Positions 16,286 to 24,734 of a DNA stretch of 64,000 nucleotides are shown piece by piece. The notes beneath the pieces are model-generated. The model was not told the DNA's origin. It made no database searches and worked only from the letters and a program-made list of their open reading frames with translations. Source of the stretch: JAILEN01 sp036723975 (GTDB lineage Bacteria > Bacillota > Clostridia > Lachnospirales > Lachnospiraceae). Positions within the stretch are counted from its first letter, which is position 1. Every line of letters begins with the position of its first letter. Made by a program: the position numbers and the translations under genes. Location: positions 62,001 through 126,000 of the forward strand of contig DAIMGJ010000003.1 of assembly GCA_036723975.1 (NCBI GenBank). Direction: 5' to 3'.

Positions 16286-18769
16286 ATGAGAGAATTTATA
16301 AACGATTGTATTGAAAACAAAAGATTTATATTTTTTGACGGAGGCATGGGCACGTACCTGCAGGCGCATGGCTTAAAGCAGGGCGTTTTGCCGGAGACCT
16401 TTAATTTGGATCATCCGGAGGTGTTGAAAGATTTGGCACGTCAGTATCTGGAAGCGGGTGCCAATATCGTAAACACCAATACCTTCGGTGCTAACCGCAT
16501 GAAGTTTCCGGTGGACGATTCAAAGTATCCGCTGGAAAAGATTGTTAGAAGTGCCGTGGAAAACGTGCGTGAAGTTAGGGATGAATTTATTAAAGAACAC
16601 CCAAAACGTCATGCTTTTGTGGCTTTGGATATCGGACCTACGGGAAAACTTTTAGCGCCTCTTGGAAACTTAGATTTCGAAGAAGCGGTGGATATGTATA
16701 AAGAGGTCATCTCCATCGGTGTGGATGCGGGAGCGGATTTGGTTTTGATTGAAACCATGAGCGACTCCTACGAGTGTAAGGCAGCGGTACTTGCAGCCAA
16801 GGAAGTTTGTGATTTGCCTGTGATTGCGACGGTTATTTTTTCGGAGAACGGAAAGCTTTTAACCGGTGGTCAGCCCAAAGGCGTGGTTGCCATGTTGGAA
16901 GGCCTTGGAGTAGATGCTCTTGGAGTAAACTGCGGACTTGGACCGAAGGAAATGAAAACTATCGTGACAGAGCTTTCCGAGGCGGCAAGCATTCCTGTGG
17001 TTGTAAATCCAAATGCCGGGTTGCCGCGTGTAGAAGACGGGGTGACCTGCTTTGATGTGGGACCGGAAGAGTTTTCTTCTGTGATGAAGGAAATTGCCCT
17101 TGAAAATAACAATATCCTTGGAGTTGGCGGATGCTGCGGTACAACACCGGCACACATCAAAGCTCTGGTAGATACATTAAAAGACGAAAAAACAAACGAC
17201 ATCGTGCCATGCGATGACACGGTGGTAAGTTCCGGAATGGGACACGTTGTGTTAAATGAAAAGCCGGTGATTATCGGTGAGCGAATCAACCCCACCGGAA
17301 AGAAAAAGATGAAACAGGCTCTGGTAGATAACAACATGGATTACATCTTAAATGAAGGTGTGACCCAGGAAGAAAACGGTGCCCATATCTTAGATGTAAA
17401 CGTGGGACTCCCCGAGATAGATGAGCCTGTCATGTTAAAACGTGCGGTGTATGAACTTCAGGGAATTTCTGCTCTTCCGCTACAGATTGATACTTCCGAT
17501 GCATCTGCAATGGAAGGCGCTATGCGTATTTATAATGGAAAGCCCATGATTAACTCCGTAAACGGAAAGCAGGAAGTTATGGATGCGATTTTTCCGTTGG
17601 TAAAAAAATACGGTGGAACTGTGGTATCTCTTCTTTTAGATGAAGATGGCATTCCGGAAACCGTGGAAGGCCGTATGGCGATTGCGCAAAAAATATATGA
17701 AAACGCGGACAAATGGGGGATTCCACGAAAAGATATTGTTTTTGATGCGCTGGTAATGTCCATTTCCACCAGTAAGGAAGCGGCAAGGATTACTTTGGAA
17801 ACGGTACGCCGCATTACGGAAGAGTTGCATGCGTGCACGGTGCTTGGCGTTTCAAACGTATCCTTCGGACTGCCAAGAAGAGATTTGATTAACTCTACGT
17901 TTTATGCATCCGCTTTAAATGCGGGGCTTACGGCGGGGATTATCAATCCTTCTTCTGCTGCAATGAAATCGGTATATGATTCTTATCTGGCGATTAAAGG
18001 ATTTGATGATAACTGTCTGTCTTTTATCAATACCTATGCCGGCACGGTGTCTGCAGAGGTACAACTTAAAAAGGTGATGGAAGAGGGGGCTACCATTTTA
18101 TCCGACGCAGTGACGGAGAAGGCGACGGATGATATTTCCAAAACAAAACTCGGAAATGCGATTATCAAAGGATTGAAAGAAAATTGCAAGACTATTGCCA
18201 AGGCAGAGTTAGAGGCTGGAACGGCTCCTTTGGACATAATTAACAACTACATTGTTCCGGCGCTTGATTATGTGGGAATCGGTTTTGAAAATAACACGAT
18301 CTTTTTACCGCAACTTTTGATGAGCGCGGAAGGCGCGCAGGCTTGCTTTGAGGTGATAAAAGATAAGCTTAACAATGAGGGCGTAAAAAGCGAGCCAAAG
18401 GGAAAAGTGATTCTTGCAACGGTAAAGGGTGACATTCATGATATCGGAAAGAATATCGTAAAGGTTCTCTTGGAAAATTATTCCTTTGAGGTGATTGACC
18501 TTGGAAAAGATGTTCCACCGGAGGTGATTGTGGACTGTGCGAAAAAAGAACACGTCCATCTTGTGGGGCTTTCAGCGCTTATGACTACTACCGTTGTCAG
18601 CATGGAAGAAACCATAAAAGCTTTGCATGCGGCAAATGTGGATTGTAAGGTTATGGTAGGCGGTGCCGTGCTCAATCAGGATTATGCTGATATGATTGGT
18701 GCAGATGCCTATTGCAAAGATGCCATGCAAACTGTAAGATATGCGGAGGACTTTTTTAAGGAGAAGTAA
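16286..18769 (+). CDS. metH: Cobalamin-dependent methionine synthase lacking the activation domain
   Basis: 827 residues, against about 1,200 for full-length MetH. Domains in order: homocysteine-binding barrel (residues 1-300, zinc ligands in GVNCG and GGCCGTTP), pterin-binding barrel (about 330-590, INPTGKK and the DVNVG segment), cap helices and B12-binding domain (about 600-827) with the His loop DIHDIGKN (about 714-721) that supplies the lower cobalt ligand. It transfers the methyl group of 5-methyl-THF to homocysteine. The missing C-terminal AdoMet domain is encoded just upstream. ATG 16286 is chosen since AGGG lies eight bases before it; ATG 16280 is too close. The 3' end is followed 40 bases later by the YitT gene. 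Confidence 0.93.
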   Translation: MREFINDCIENKRFIFFDGGMGTYLQAHGLKQGVLPETFNLDHPEVLKDLARQYLEAGANIVNTNTFGANRMKFPVDDSKYPLEKIVRSAVENVREVRDEFIKEHPKRHAFVALDIGPTGKLLAPLGNLDFEEAVDMYKEVISIGVDAGADLVLIETMSDSYECKAAVLAAKEVCDLPVIATVIFSENGKLLTGGQPKGVVAMLEGLGVDALGVNCGLGPKEMKTIVTELSEAASIPVVVNPNAGLPRVEDGVTCFDVGPEEFSSVMKEIALENNNILGVGGCCGTTPAHIKALVDTLKDEKTNDIVPCDDTVVSSGMGHVVLNEKPVIIGERINPTGKKKMKQALVDNNMDYILNEGVTQEENGAHILDVNVGLPEIDEPVMLKRAVYELQGISALPLQIDTSDASAMEGAMRIYNGKPMINSVNGKQEVMDAIFPLVKKYGGTVVSLLLDEDGIPETVEGRMAIAQKIYENADKWGIPRKDIVFDALVMSISTSKEAARITLETVRRITEELHACTVLGVSNVSFGLPRRDLINSTFYASALNAGLTAGIINPSSAAMKSVYDSYLAIKGFDDNCLSFINTYAGTVSAEVQLKKVMEEGATILSDAVTEKATDDISKTKLGNAIIKGLKENCKTIAKAELEAGTAPLDIINNYIVPALDYVGIGFENNTIFLPQLLMSAEGAQACFEVIKDKLNNEGVKSEPKGKVILATVKGDIHDIGKNIVKVLLENYSFEVIDLGKDVPPEVIVDCAKKEHVHLVGLSALMTTTVVSMEETIKALHAANVDCKVMVGGAVLNQDYADMIGADAYCKDAMQTVRYAEDFFKEK

Positions 18770-18809
18770 GAAGACAGAGAGACGATTCTTGTGTCTCCCG
18801 GAGATAGAA

Positions 18810-19706
18810 ATGGAAGAACAAAAGAAATTAAAAATGACAAAAAAAAGATTTATGGTATATTTCCGCGACTTTTGGATTATCATACTTGGAACTACCATTG
18901 TATCTTTTGCAGTTAAATATTTATTTGATCCGGCGGGAATGGTTACCGGAGGTGTTTCCGGTCTTGCCATTGTCATCAGGCATATTTCCGGAAAATTTTT
19001 GGGATATGAGATTCCCCTTTGGGTATCGAACCTTGTTTTAAATGTTCCGATTTTCCTTTTCGCATGGAAGACAGAGGGATGGAAACGTATTATGCGTACG
19101 GGACTTGCATTTTCTGTTATGACGGCAGAATTGTACTTTTTCCCGGATTATGTGTTTTTTGATGATAACCAGCTTCTTACAGCAGTATACGGAGGTATCT
19201 GTTTTGGAGCGGGAACCGGACTTATGCTCCTTGCAAAGGCTACTACCGGTGGTACGGATATGTTGGGTAACTCCCTTGCAAAGTACCTTCGTCATGTGCC
19301 GGTGGGACGTTTGATTGAGTACTTGGATGGCGCTGTTGTTGTTGTCGGTGCTTTCGTATTTGGTTTGGAACAGACTTTATATGCCATTATTTCTGTGTTT
19401 ATTATGGGACGTGTTATTGACTATATTGTGGACCATGGTAAAAAAGCAAAGATGGCCATTATTATTTCCACCCATCCGGATGAAATCAAAGATCAGATTT
19501 TGCAACAGTTGGATCGAGGCGTAACCAGCCTTTCCGGTACCGGAGAATACACCGGAACCAAGCGTAAAGTTTTGTTTTGCGTATGTACGCAACGAGATGT
19601 TCCAATGATTAAGGACATCGTAAAGGAATACGATAAAAAAGCATTCTTTATCGTGGGAAGCGTATCCGAAGCCATGGGTGAAGGATTCGTGGAAAAGTGG
19701 TTTTAA
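18810..19706 (+). CDS. YitT-family membrane protein (DUF2179 C-terminal domain)
   Basis: 298 residues. About five TM helices in the first 210 residues contain the family motifs FDPAGMVTGGVSGLAI and ATTGGTDMLG. A soluble DUF2179-type domain follows (about 215-298: AMIIISTHPDEI-like start, RGVTSLSGTGEYTG, EAMGEGF end). YitT proteins are widespread Firmicute membrane proteins with no agreed transport substrate. The ATG at 18810 has CCGGAG six bases upstream; a frame from 18741 would overlap metH and is less likely. It is the last gene of the metF operon, followed by a strong terminator. Confidence 0.83.
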   Translation: MEEQKKLKMTKKRFMVYFRDFWIIILGTTIVSFAVKYLFDPAGMVTGGVSGLAIVIRHISGKFLGYEIPLWVSNLVLNVPIFLFAWKTEGWKRIMRTGLAFSVMTAELYFFPDYVFFDDNQLLTAVYGGICFGAGTGLMLLAKATTGGTDMLGNSLAKYLRHVPVGRLIEYLDGAVVVVGAFVFGLEQTLYAIISVFIMGRVIDYIVDHGKKAKMAIIISTHPDEIKDQILQQLDRGVTSLSGTGEYTGTKRKVLFCVCTQRDVPMIKDIVKEYDKKAFFIVGSVSEAMGEGFVEKWF

Positions 19707-19739
19707 AAAGTCGTCGGCATGCGTGCCGACGACTTTTTT
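19705..19739. terminator. Bidirectional terminator
   Basis: AAAAAGTCGTCGGCA pairs with TGCCGACGACTTTTTT around a TGCG loop. It ends the metF-metH operon on + and overlaps the stop codon of the convergent zinc-ribbon gene on -. Confidence 0.9.
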
Positions 19740-20157
19740 AGGTTCGTTTAATAAATGAGGTTCTGCACTTCGGACAGGTGATTTCGATTTTTCCTTTGCC
19801 TCTCGGAACCCGAACCTTTTGCCCGCAGGACTTGCAGGTGAACACCTTATATATTTTCCTTTGTTCTTTTTCAAAGGCTCTTTTTTCTCGGAATTTCGGA
19901 CCGCCTTTGAACAGAAGTTGTATCCGGTCTGCAATCTGTAAATACTTTTGATTTTCCAAGGTACGATTCCCGAGATTTTTTGACATCATACGAAAGTAGG
20001 AATATCCCAAAAGGAACAGGGCGATAAGATATAGCACACCGCTTTGGGTAAACATGGAAAGCAACACTAAAATCGCGGATGAAAATGTTAAAAAACGGCA
20101 AAAAGAATCAAACCCGTTTCTGCCTATCATAAAAGATTGTAATTGCTGTCGAAACAT
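19738..20157 (-). CDS. Small membrane protein with C-terminal zinc ribbon, unknown
   Basis: 139 residues. Two closely spaced hydrophobic helices (about residues 20-60, SAILVLLSMF and VLYLIALFLLGY) are followed by a basic linker. A zinc ribbon ends the protein: CKSCGQKVRVPRGKGK then CPKC. The ribbon faces the cytoplasm if the linker follows the positive-inside rule. The family is a common uncharacterised Firmicute type; no function is assigned. The ATG at 20157 is preferred because AAGGAG lies nine bases upstream. It is transcribed away from the starch operon. Confidence 0.68.
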   Translation of the reverse strand: MFRQQLQSFMIGRNGFDSFCRFLTFSSAILVLLSMFTQSGVLYLIALFLLGYSYFRMMSKNLGNRTLENQKYLQIADRIQLLFKGGPKFREKRAFEKEQRKIYKVFTCKSCGQKVRVPRGKGKIEITCPKCRTSFIKRT

Positions 20158-20308
20158 ATCTATCAACTCCTTACTGTGTGTATAAACCTAAATTTAATTA
20201 TTTGAACGTAGAAGGTCAATAACAGGGGAAAAGATTTAATAAATTTTTAATAAATTTAGAAAAAATTAAGAATTAATCTGTCTTTGCAAAATATATGGGG
20301 GTTTCAAA

Positions 20309-20339
20309 GAAAACGGTTGAAGCATGGAAACGGTAAAGG
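20309..20339. promoter_or_regulatory. Two tandem LacI/cre-like operator sites
   Basis: GAAAACGGTTGA (20309-20320) and TGGAAACGGTAAAG (20325-20338) share AAACGGT. The second fits the catabolite-responsive-element consensus at 12 of 14 positions by eye. They could bind CcpA or the LacI-type protein encoded at the end of the operon. Confidence 0.45.
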
Positions 20340-20466
20340 GAAAACTGCGAAAGTTTCCTGAAATTTGTTTGTGCATAATTGACAAAAATTTAGGAAACAA
20401 AGGGAAAACTGTGCAATACAGATAAAAACAGAAACGTAATTGAAATAGATATTTGTGCATGTTTCA

Positions 20467-20480
20467 CGAAACCGTTTACC
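20467..20480. promoter_or_regulatory. Third LacI/cre-like operator site, next to the promoter
   Basis: CGAAACCGTTTACC, whose complement GGTAAACGGTTTCG repeats the AAACGGT core. It ends about ten bases before the -35 box, where a LacI-family protein could act on RNA polymerase. Confidence 0.5.
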
Positions 20481-20490
20481 CAATTTCATG

Positions 20491-20519
20491 TTGCGAGGGC
20501 TATTTTTCGTGTCTATAAT
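20491..20519 (+). promoter_or_regulatory. Sigma-A promoter of the starch/maltodextrin operon
   Basis: TTGCGA, a 17-base spacer, then TATAAT. The predicted transcript starts about 60 bases before the first gene. Confidence 0.75.
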
Positions 20520-20586
20520 CCGAATTGAAGAAAGACATAGTGCACGTGTTCTTTGGGGAAACTTTTTGGATTAACGGAGGTTTTTT

Positions 20587-21741
20587 ATGAATAAAATATG
20601 GAAACGGGTTTCGTCGGTTCTTATGATGGCGGTGTTATGCATTTTAATGATTCCGACAGTAGCATCAGCTACAGAAACGAAAACAGACACAAGTGAAATG
20701 AGATTGATTTATGCAAATGTTCCAAGCGATTGGGAAGCACCCTGCGTATGGGCTTGGAATGATGATGGCGATAGCGCTTTTTCGGCTTGGCCGGGAGAGG
20801 CGATGGATGTAGATTCGGCAAACGAAGGCTGGTATTATCTCTATGTGCCAAGCTGGGCAAATCACGTAATTGTAAATGCGAATGCCGGCGAGGTACAGAC
20901 AGATGAAATGGTTTTGGAAAATGGTGACGCATGGATAACTGTGGAATCGGCTGAAAGCTATGAAGCTTCAACAGAGAAAAAGACGACAGGGGATATTCCT
21001 GAATATACTGAAACCTTTAAGATTCATGCAAAGGTAGATGCAAGCTGGGAAAATCCGGGGCTCTGGGCATGGTCCGCGCCGGATGGAACAAACGCATTTG
21101 AAGCATGGCCTGGGCTTCCCATGACAAAGAAGGATGGAGACTGGTACACCGCAAAGGCGCCTACATGGGTAAATTCCATTATTATTAATGCCAACGAAGG
21201 CGAGGTACAGACAGAAGATATTTCGGTTGACCCTTCGGAAGTATGGCTTATAATTGCAGCGGATGGAACCTATGAATTAAGCTATGTGGATCCGGATATG
21301 GCTGCCGTGGAAAACATTACCGTTCATGTGAAGGCTCCGGCAGACTGGGATACACCTTGTCTTTGGGCATGGTCTGCACCGGACGGCACCAATGTTTACA
21401 CAACGTGGCCGGGAGAACCTCTTGATGCAGGCGATGATTGGCTTACAAAGGAAATCCCGGGTTGGGTAAACTCAGTTATTGTAAACGGAAATAATGGTGA
21501 AGTACAGACATCTGACCTTAGTGTTGATGCCGGCAAGGATATATGGATAGTAGTTACTTCTGCGGATGAGGCTGCAGTTTACTATGAGGAACCGGATGCT
21601 TCTGATGTCGCAGAGGCTTCAGAGACCGTGGAAGGTAATGGCGAAAAAAGCAAACTTCCGATTGTCGGAGGTGTTGTAGGAATTGCGGCTGTCGGTGGTA
21701 TCGCTGCAGCTGTGGTAAGTAAGAAAAAGAAAAGTGCGTAA
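20587..21741 (+). CDS. Surface starch-binding protein with three CBM26-like domains and C-terminal membrane anchor
   Basis: 384 residues. A signal peptide (about 1-28, ending VASA) is followed by three homologous modules of about 90 residues (about 38-125, 140-225, 240-325). Each has the pattern AW...D...WPG.....W....P.W....I.N...GEVQT, typical of starch-binding module family 26; the aromatic residues in CVWAW/GLWAW/CLWAW and WPG are likely sugar contacts. A C-terminal helix (IVGGVVGIAAVGGIAAAVV) plus KKKK anchors it in the membrane; there is no LPxTG motif. No catalytic domain is present. It probably holds starch or maltodextrin near the ABC transporter encoded next. Start supported by CGGAGG. 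Confidence 0.8.
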   Translation: MNKIWKRVSSVLMMAVLCILMIPTVASATETKTDTSEMRLIYANVPSDWEAPCVWAWNDDGDSAFSAWPGEAMDVDSANEGWYYLYVPSWANHVIVNANAGEVQTDEMVLENGDAWITVESAESYEASTEKKTTGDIPEYTETFKIHAKVDASWENPGLWAWSAPDGTNAFEAWPGLPMTKKDGDWYTAKAPTWVNSIIINANEGEVQTEDISVDPSEVWLIIAADGTYELSYVDPDMAAVENITVHVKAPADWDTPCLWAWSAPDGTNVYTTWPGEPLDAGDDWLTKEIPGWVNSVIVNGNNGEVQTSDLSVDAGKDIWIVVTSADEAAVYYEEPDASDVAEASETVEGNGEKSKLPIVGGVVGIAAVGGIAAAVVSKKKKSA

Positions 21742-21754
21742 TCTGGAGGATGGA

Positions 21755-22972
21755 ATGAAAAAAAGGGTTGTTTCTCTGCTTTTAAGTATAACAGCAGTTT
21801 TATGTGTTACCTTTACGGGGTGCACAAAGAATTCATCTCCTGCGTCCGACCCGAATACAATTGTGATTTGGCATGACAAAGAGGACGCGGTTTGTGAAGT
21901 TTTACAAGAACAATTAAATACCTTAAGTCCGGAAGTGAATGTAGTACTGGAAAAGAAGTCTGATCTTACGGAATCTTTAAAGATGGTTGGAAATGACCCT
22001 AATTCTGCTCCGGATATGTATATTTTTGCTCATGACAAAATAGGTGTCTATGCGGAAATGGGTATTTTATCACCGATAACGGATATTATCCCAAAAGAGG
22101 AATTGGGAGAATACATGGATGCCACGATTGATGCGGCAACCTACAAAGGCGAAATCTACCAGTTGCCGATTTATTATGAGACGCTGCTTTTTATGTACAA
22201 TCGCTTGTATATGAAGGATGATGAAGTTCCCTCGACAACAGAGGAATTATATCAGTATATGCAGGAAAATACGGCAGGCGGACATTATGGATTTGTGGAA
22301 CAACACAGTACACCATATTATGCAGCCGGATGGATAAACGGATTTGGCGGTGAAATCCTGGATGCAGATGGAAATGCACATTTGGATTCGGATGCAGTGA
22401 AAGCAGCACTGGATTACCATAAAAAATTTGTGGATTTGATGCCCGGAGAAACCGAATATGCAACAGTAAATACGTTGTTTTCATCCGGAATGGCTCACTC
22501 AACAATTGCGGGTCCGTGGATGATACCTACAGTAAAAGAAAGCGGAATGGACGTTGGAGTAGCACCGATGCCTGTGATAGATGAAACCAACAAACCGATT
22601 GCTCCGTACATGGGTGTACAGGGAGTTCAGGTATTGCAAAATGCGGCTACCAATAAAAAAGAGGCGGTGGAAAAAGTGCTTCGAGTTTTGATGGAGCCAC
22701 AGGTGGAAGTTTCTCTTGCTAAGGCCAGTGGATGTGCTCCTGCCAACGAATCCTGCTATGACTTGGATGAGATTAAAAATGATGAAGTTGTTATGATGAT
22801 GAAACAGACTGCCGACAATGCGGTTCCGATGCCGAATCAGCCGGAGATGGATGTGATGTGGACAGTACTTGGAAATCTATTAACTGACGTCAACTTAAGC
22901 GGTGAGGATGTGGCAGACAGTATAGAAAAAGCACAGGCACAGGCAGACAGTTTGATTGAAAGTATGAAATAG
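21755..22972 (+). CDS. Maltodextrin-type ABC transporter substrate-binding lipoprotein
   Basis: 405 residues. A lipoprotein signal peptide with lipobox FTGC puts the lipidated Cys at residue 23. The rest is a MalE-like extracellular solute-binding protein (IVIWHDKED at the mature N-terminus, YKGEIYQLPIYYETLLFMYN near 130, GPWMIPT near 250). It should capture maltose or maltodextrins outside the membrane and hand them to the two permeases encoded downstream. ATG 21755 is chosen because GGAGG lies five bases upstream and the signal peptide starts there. The ATPase (MalK/MsmX type) is not in the operon, as is common for Firmicute carbohydrate ABC systems that share one ATPase. Confidence 0.88.
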   Translation: MKKRVVSLLLSITAVLCVTFTGCTKNSSPASDPNTIVIWHDKEDAVCEVLQEQLNTLSPEVNVVLEKKSDLTESLKMVGNDPNSAPDMYIFAHDKIGVYAEMGILSPITDIIPKEELGEYMDATIDAATYKGEIYQLPIYYETLLFMYNRLYMKDDEVPSTTEELYQYMQENTAGGHYGFVEQHSTPYYAAGWINGFGGEILDADGNAHLDSDAVKAALDYHKKFVDLMPGETEYATVNTLFSSGMAHSTIAGPWMIPTVKESGMDVGVAPMPVIDETNKPIAPYMGVQGVQVLQNAATNKKEAVEKVLRVLMEPQVEVSLAKASGCAPANESCYDLDEIKNDEVVMMMKQTADNAVPMPNQPEMDVMWTVLGNLLTDVNLSGEDVADSIEKAQAQADSLIESMK

Positions 22973-22983
22973 AAGGATACAAA

Positions 22984-23883
22984 ATGGAAGTCGATAAAAA
23001 TAAGCAGATATTTAAATACTATATGTGGGCGGCACCAAGTCTGCTTTTGATTTTACTGATTGTTGTTTTTCCGATTGTGTACACGGGCTATATTTCTTTA
23101 ACGAATATGAATGTGTATCACTGGATGAACTATTCCTTTATCGGGCTTAAAAACTATGCGGATGCTCTTTTGGTTTTTGATAACGGATTTTTGAAAGCAT
23201 TTGGCATGACAATTGTATGGACGATTGTCAGTATGGTTTTGCAACTTTTTGTGGCATTTGTGCTTGCAAGCCTGTTAAACGTAAAAGGCTTAAGACTAAA
23301 AAACATATACAAAACGCTTTTGATTTTTCCTTGGGCAATGCCGGGATATGTTTCGATTTTGCTTTGGAAAACCGGTATGTATAATTCCCAGTTTGGTCTT
23401 TTAAATCAGTGGGTTCAAAAGCTGGGCTTCGAACCGGTACGCTGGTTGAACAGTGACACCTCGGCCTTTTGGTGTTGCACGCTTGTAAATCTTTGGCTTG
23501 CTTTGCCTTTTATGATTACGATTATAGACGGTGCTTTGCAAAGTATTGACAGAAGCTTTTACGAAAGTGCAATTTTAGACGGAGCAAACTGGTTAGAGCA
23601 AACCGCCTATATTACGATACCCATGATACGCCCGATTATCGGACCGTCAGTCGTGATTACGGTGTTTACCACATTCAAACAGTTTGACGTGGTATATCTT
23701 TTGACCCAGCAAGTAGGAGCAAAAACCGGTGCTAATATCCATACCATCATGACCTATGCATACGAAAATGCATTTATTACGAATAACTACGGATATAGTT
23801 CGGCAGTGTCGATTATCATATTTGTGATTTTGATTCTATTTTCCGTGGTTATCAATATTAAACCAAAGGAAGTGAGGGATTAA
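22984..23883 (+). CDS. Maltodextrin ABC transporter permease, MalF type
   Basis: 299 residues with six predicted TM helices. The EAA loop that contacts the ATPase is seen as YESAILDGANWLEQTAYITI (about residues 198-217), followed by PMIRP. Its length and position between binding protein and second permease fit the MalF-like subunit without the large periplasmic loop of the enterobacterial protein. It lies 11 bases after the binding-protein gene and 4 bases before the second permease gene, so the set is one operon. Confidence 0.88.
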   Translation: MEVDKNKQIFKYYMWAAPSLLLILLIVVFPIVYTGYISLTNMNVYHWMNYSFIGLKNYADALLVFDNGFLKAFGMTIVWTIVSMVLQLFVAFVLASLLNVKGLRLKNIYKTLLIFPWAMPGYVSILLWKTGMYNSQFGLLNQWVQKLGFEPVRWLNSDTSAFWCCTLVNLWLALPFMITIIDGALQSIDRSFYESAILDGANWLEQTAYITIPMIRPIIGPSVVITVFTTFKQFDVVYLLTQQVGAKTGANIHTIMTYAYENAFITNNYGYSSAVSIIIFVILILFSVVINIKPKEVRD

Positions 23884-23887
23884 GCGG

Positions 23888-24733
23888 ATGAATAAAAAAA
23901 CAAAAAACAGAATCTGCTTGACCGTTCTTAATCTATTTTTTATTCTGCTTTGTTTTATGACGCTGATACCGATTCTGTATGCGCTGTCGGTTTCGTTAAA
24001 TGCCAACAACAGTTTACTCAGTGTGGATTTTTCCTTTATACCGAAAAATTTTACATTAAAAAACTATGCTGCGGTGTTTTTTGATGAACCGATTATGCTT
24101 TGGTTGAAAAACAGTTTGATATTGGCAGTAATTACACTGCTGATTTCTTTGGGAACAGGAATTCCTGCCGCTTATGTTTTTTCGAGAAAAACATTTCCGG
24201 GCAGAAAGCCGATTCTTCGGATGCTCATTCTTTTATATGCGTTTCCGTCATTGTTATCTATGACGGCTTTGTATAAACTGATGAGTCCTATGGGACTGAT
24301 TAACACAAAGCCGGGATTGATTATCGTATATACAGGTACGGAAGCGGTATTTGCGCTTTGGAATATGAAAGGATACTTTGATACGATTCCGTATGATATT
24401 GAGGAAGCGGCGATGATTGATGGCGCAACTCCGATACAGATTGTGACAAAAATTGTTTTGCCTCTTGCAAAGCCAACGATTGCGGTTACGGCAATGATGG
24501 TTTTGATTTACGTGTGGAACGAATATATTTTCGCGGTTAACTTTATGACCGGTTCGGACACATATACATTGGCAGCAGGATTATATTCCCTGCAGGCAAC
24601 GGAGATGTCAGGAAACTGGCCGGTGTTTGCCGCTGCCTCCATCGTGGTATCTGTTCCGATTCTTGTTGTGTTTTTTGCCCTCCAAAGGAATATGACAACA
24701 GGTTTAACATCAGGTGGAGTGAAAGGTTGGTAA
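23888..24733 (+). CDS. Maltodextrin ABC transporter permease, MalG type
   Basis: 281 residues, six predicted TM helices, EAA loop EEAAMIDGATPIQIVTKIVL (about residues 178-197) and PLAKP. The C-terminus ends in the typical GLTSGGVKG motif of MalG-like permeases. It pairs with the MalF-type protein to form the channel. Only one base separates its stop codon from the start of the GH13 gene, suggesting translational coupling. Confidence 0.88.
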   Translation: MNKKTKNRICLTVLNLFFILLCFMTLIPILYALSVSLNANNSLLSVDFSFIPKNFTLKNYAAVFFDEPIMLWLKNSLILAVITLLISLGTGIPAAYVFSRKTFPGRKPILRMLILLYAFPSLLSMTALYKLMSPMGLINTKPGLIIVYTGTEAVFALWNMKGYFDTIPYDIEEAAMIDGATPIQIVTKIVLPLAKPTIAVTAMMVLIYVWNEYIFAVNFMTGSDTYTLAAGLYSLQATEMSGNWPVFAAASIVVSVPILVVFFALQRNMTTGLTSGGVKGW

Positions 24734-24734
24734 G

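Larger units (their letters stand above)
20158..20586. promoter_or_regulatory. 429-base intergenic regulatory region upstream of the starch operon
   Basis: No gene is seen here. The left part (20190-20290) is very A/T rich, with a repeated TTTAATAAATTT-like stretch. The right part carries three copies of an AAACGGT-type operator (20309-20337 and 20467-20480), a consensus promoter (20491-20519) and the ribosome binding site of the starch-binding gene. Any signals for the divergent zinc-ribbon gene lie at the left end and are not distinct. Confidence 0.7.
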
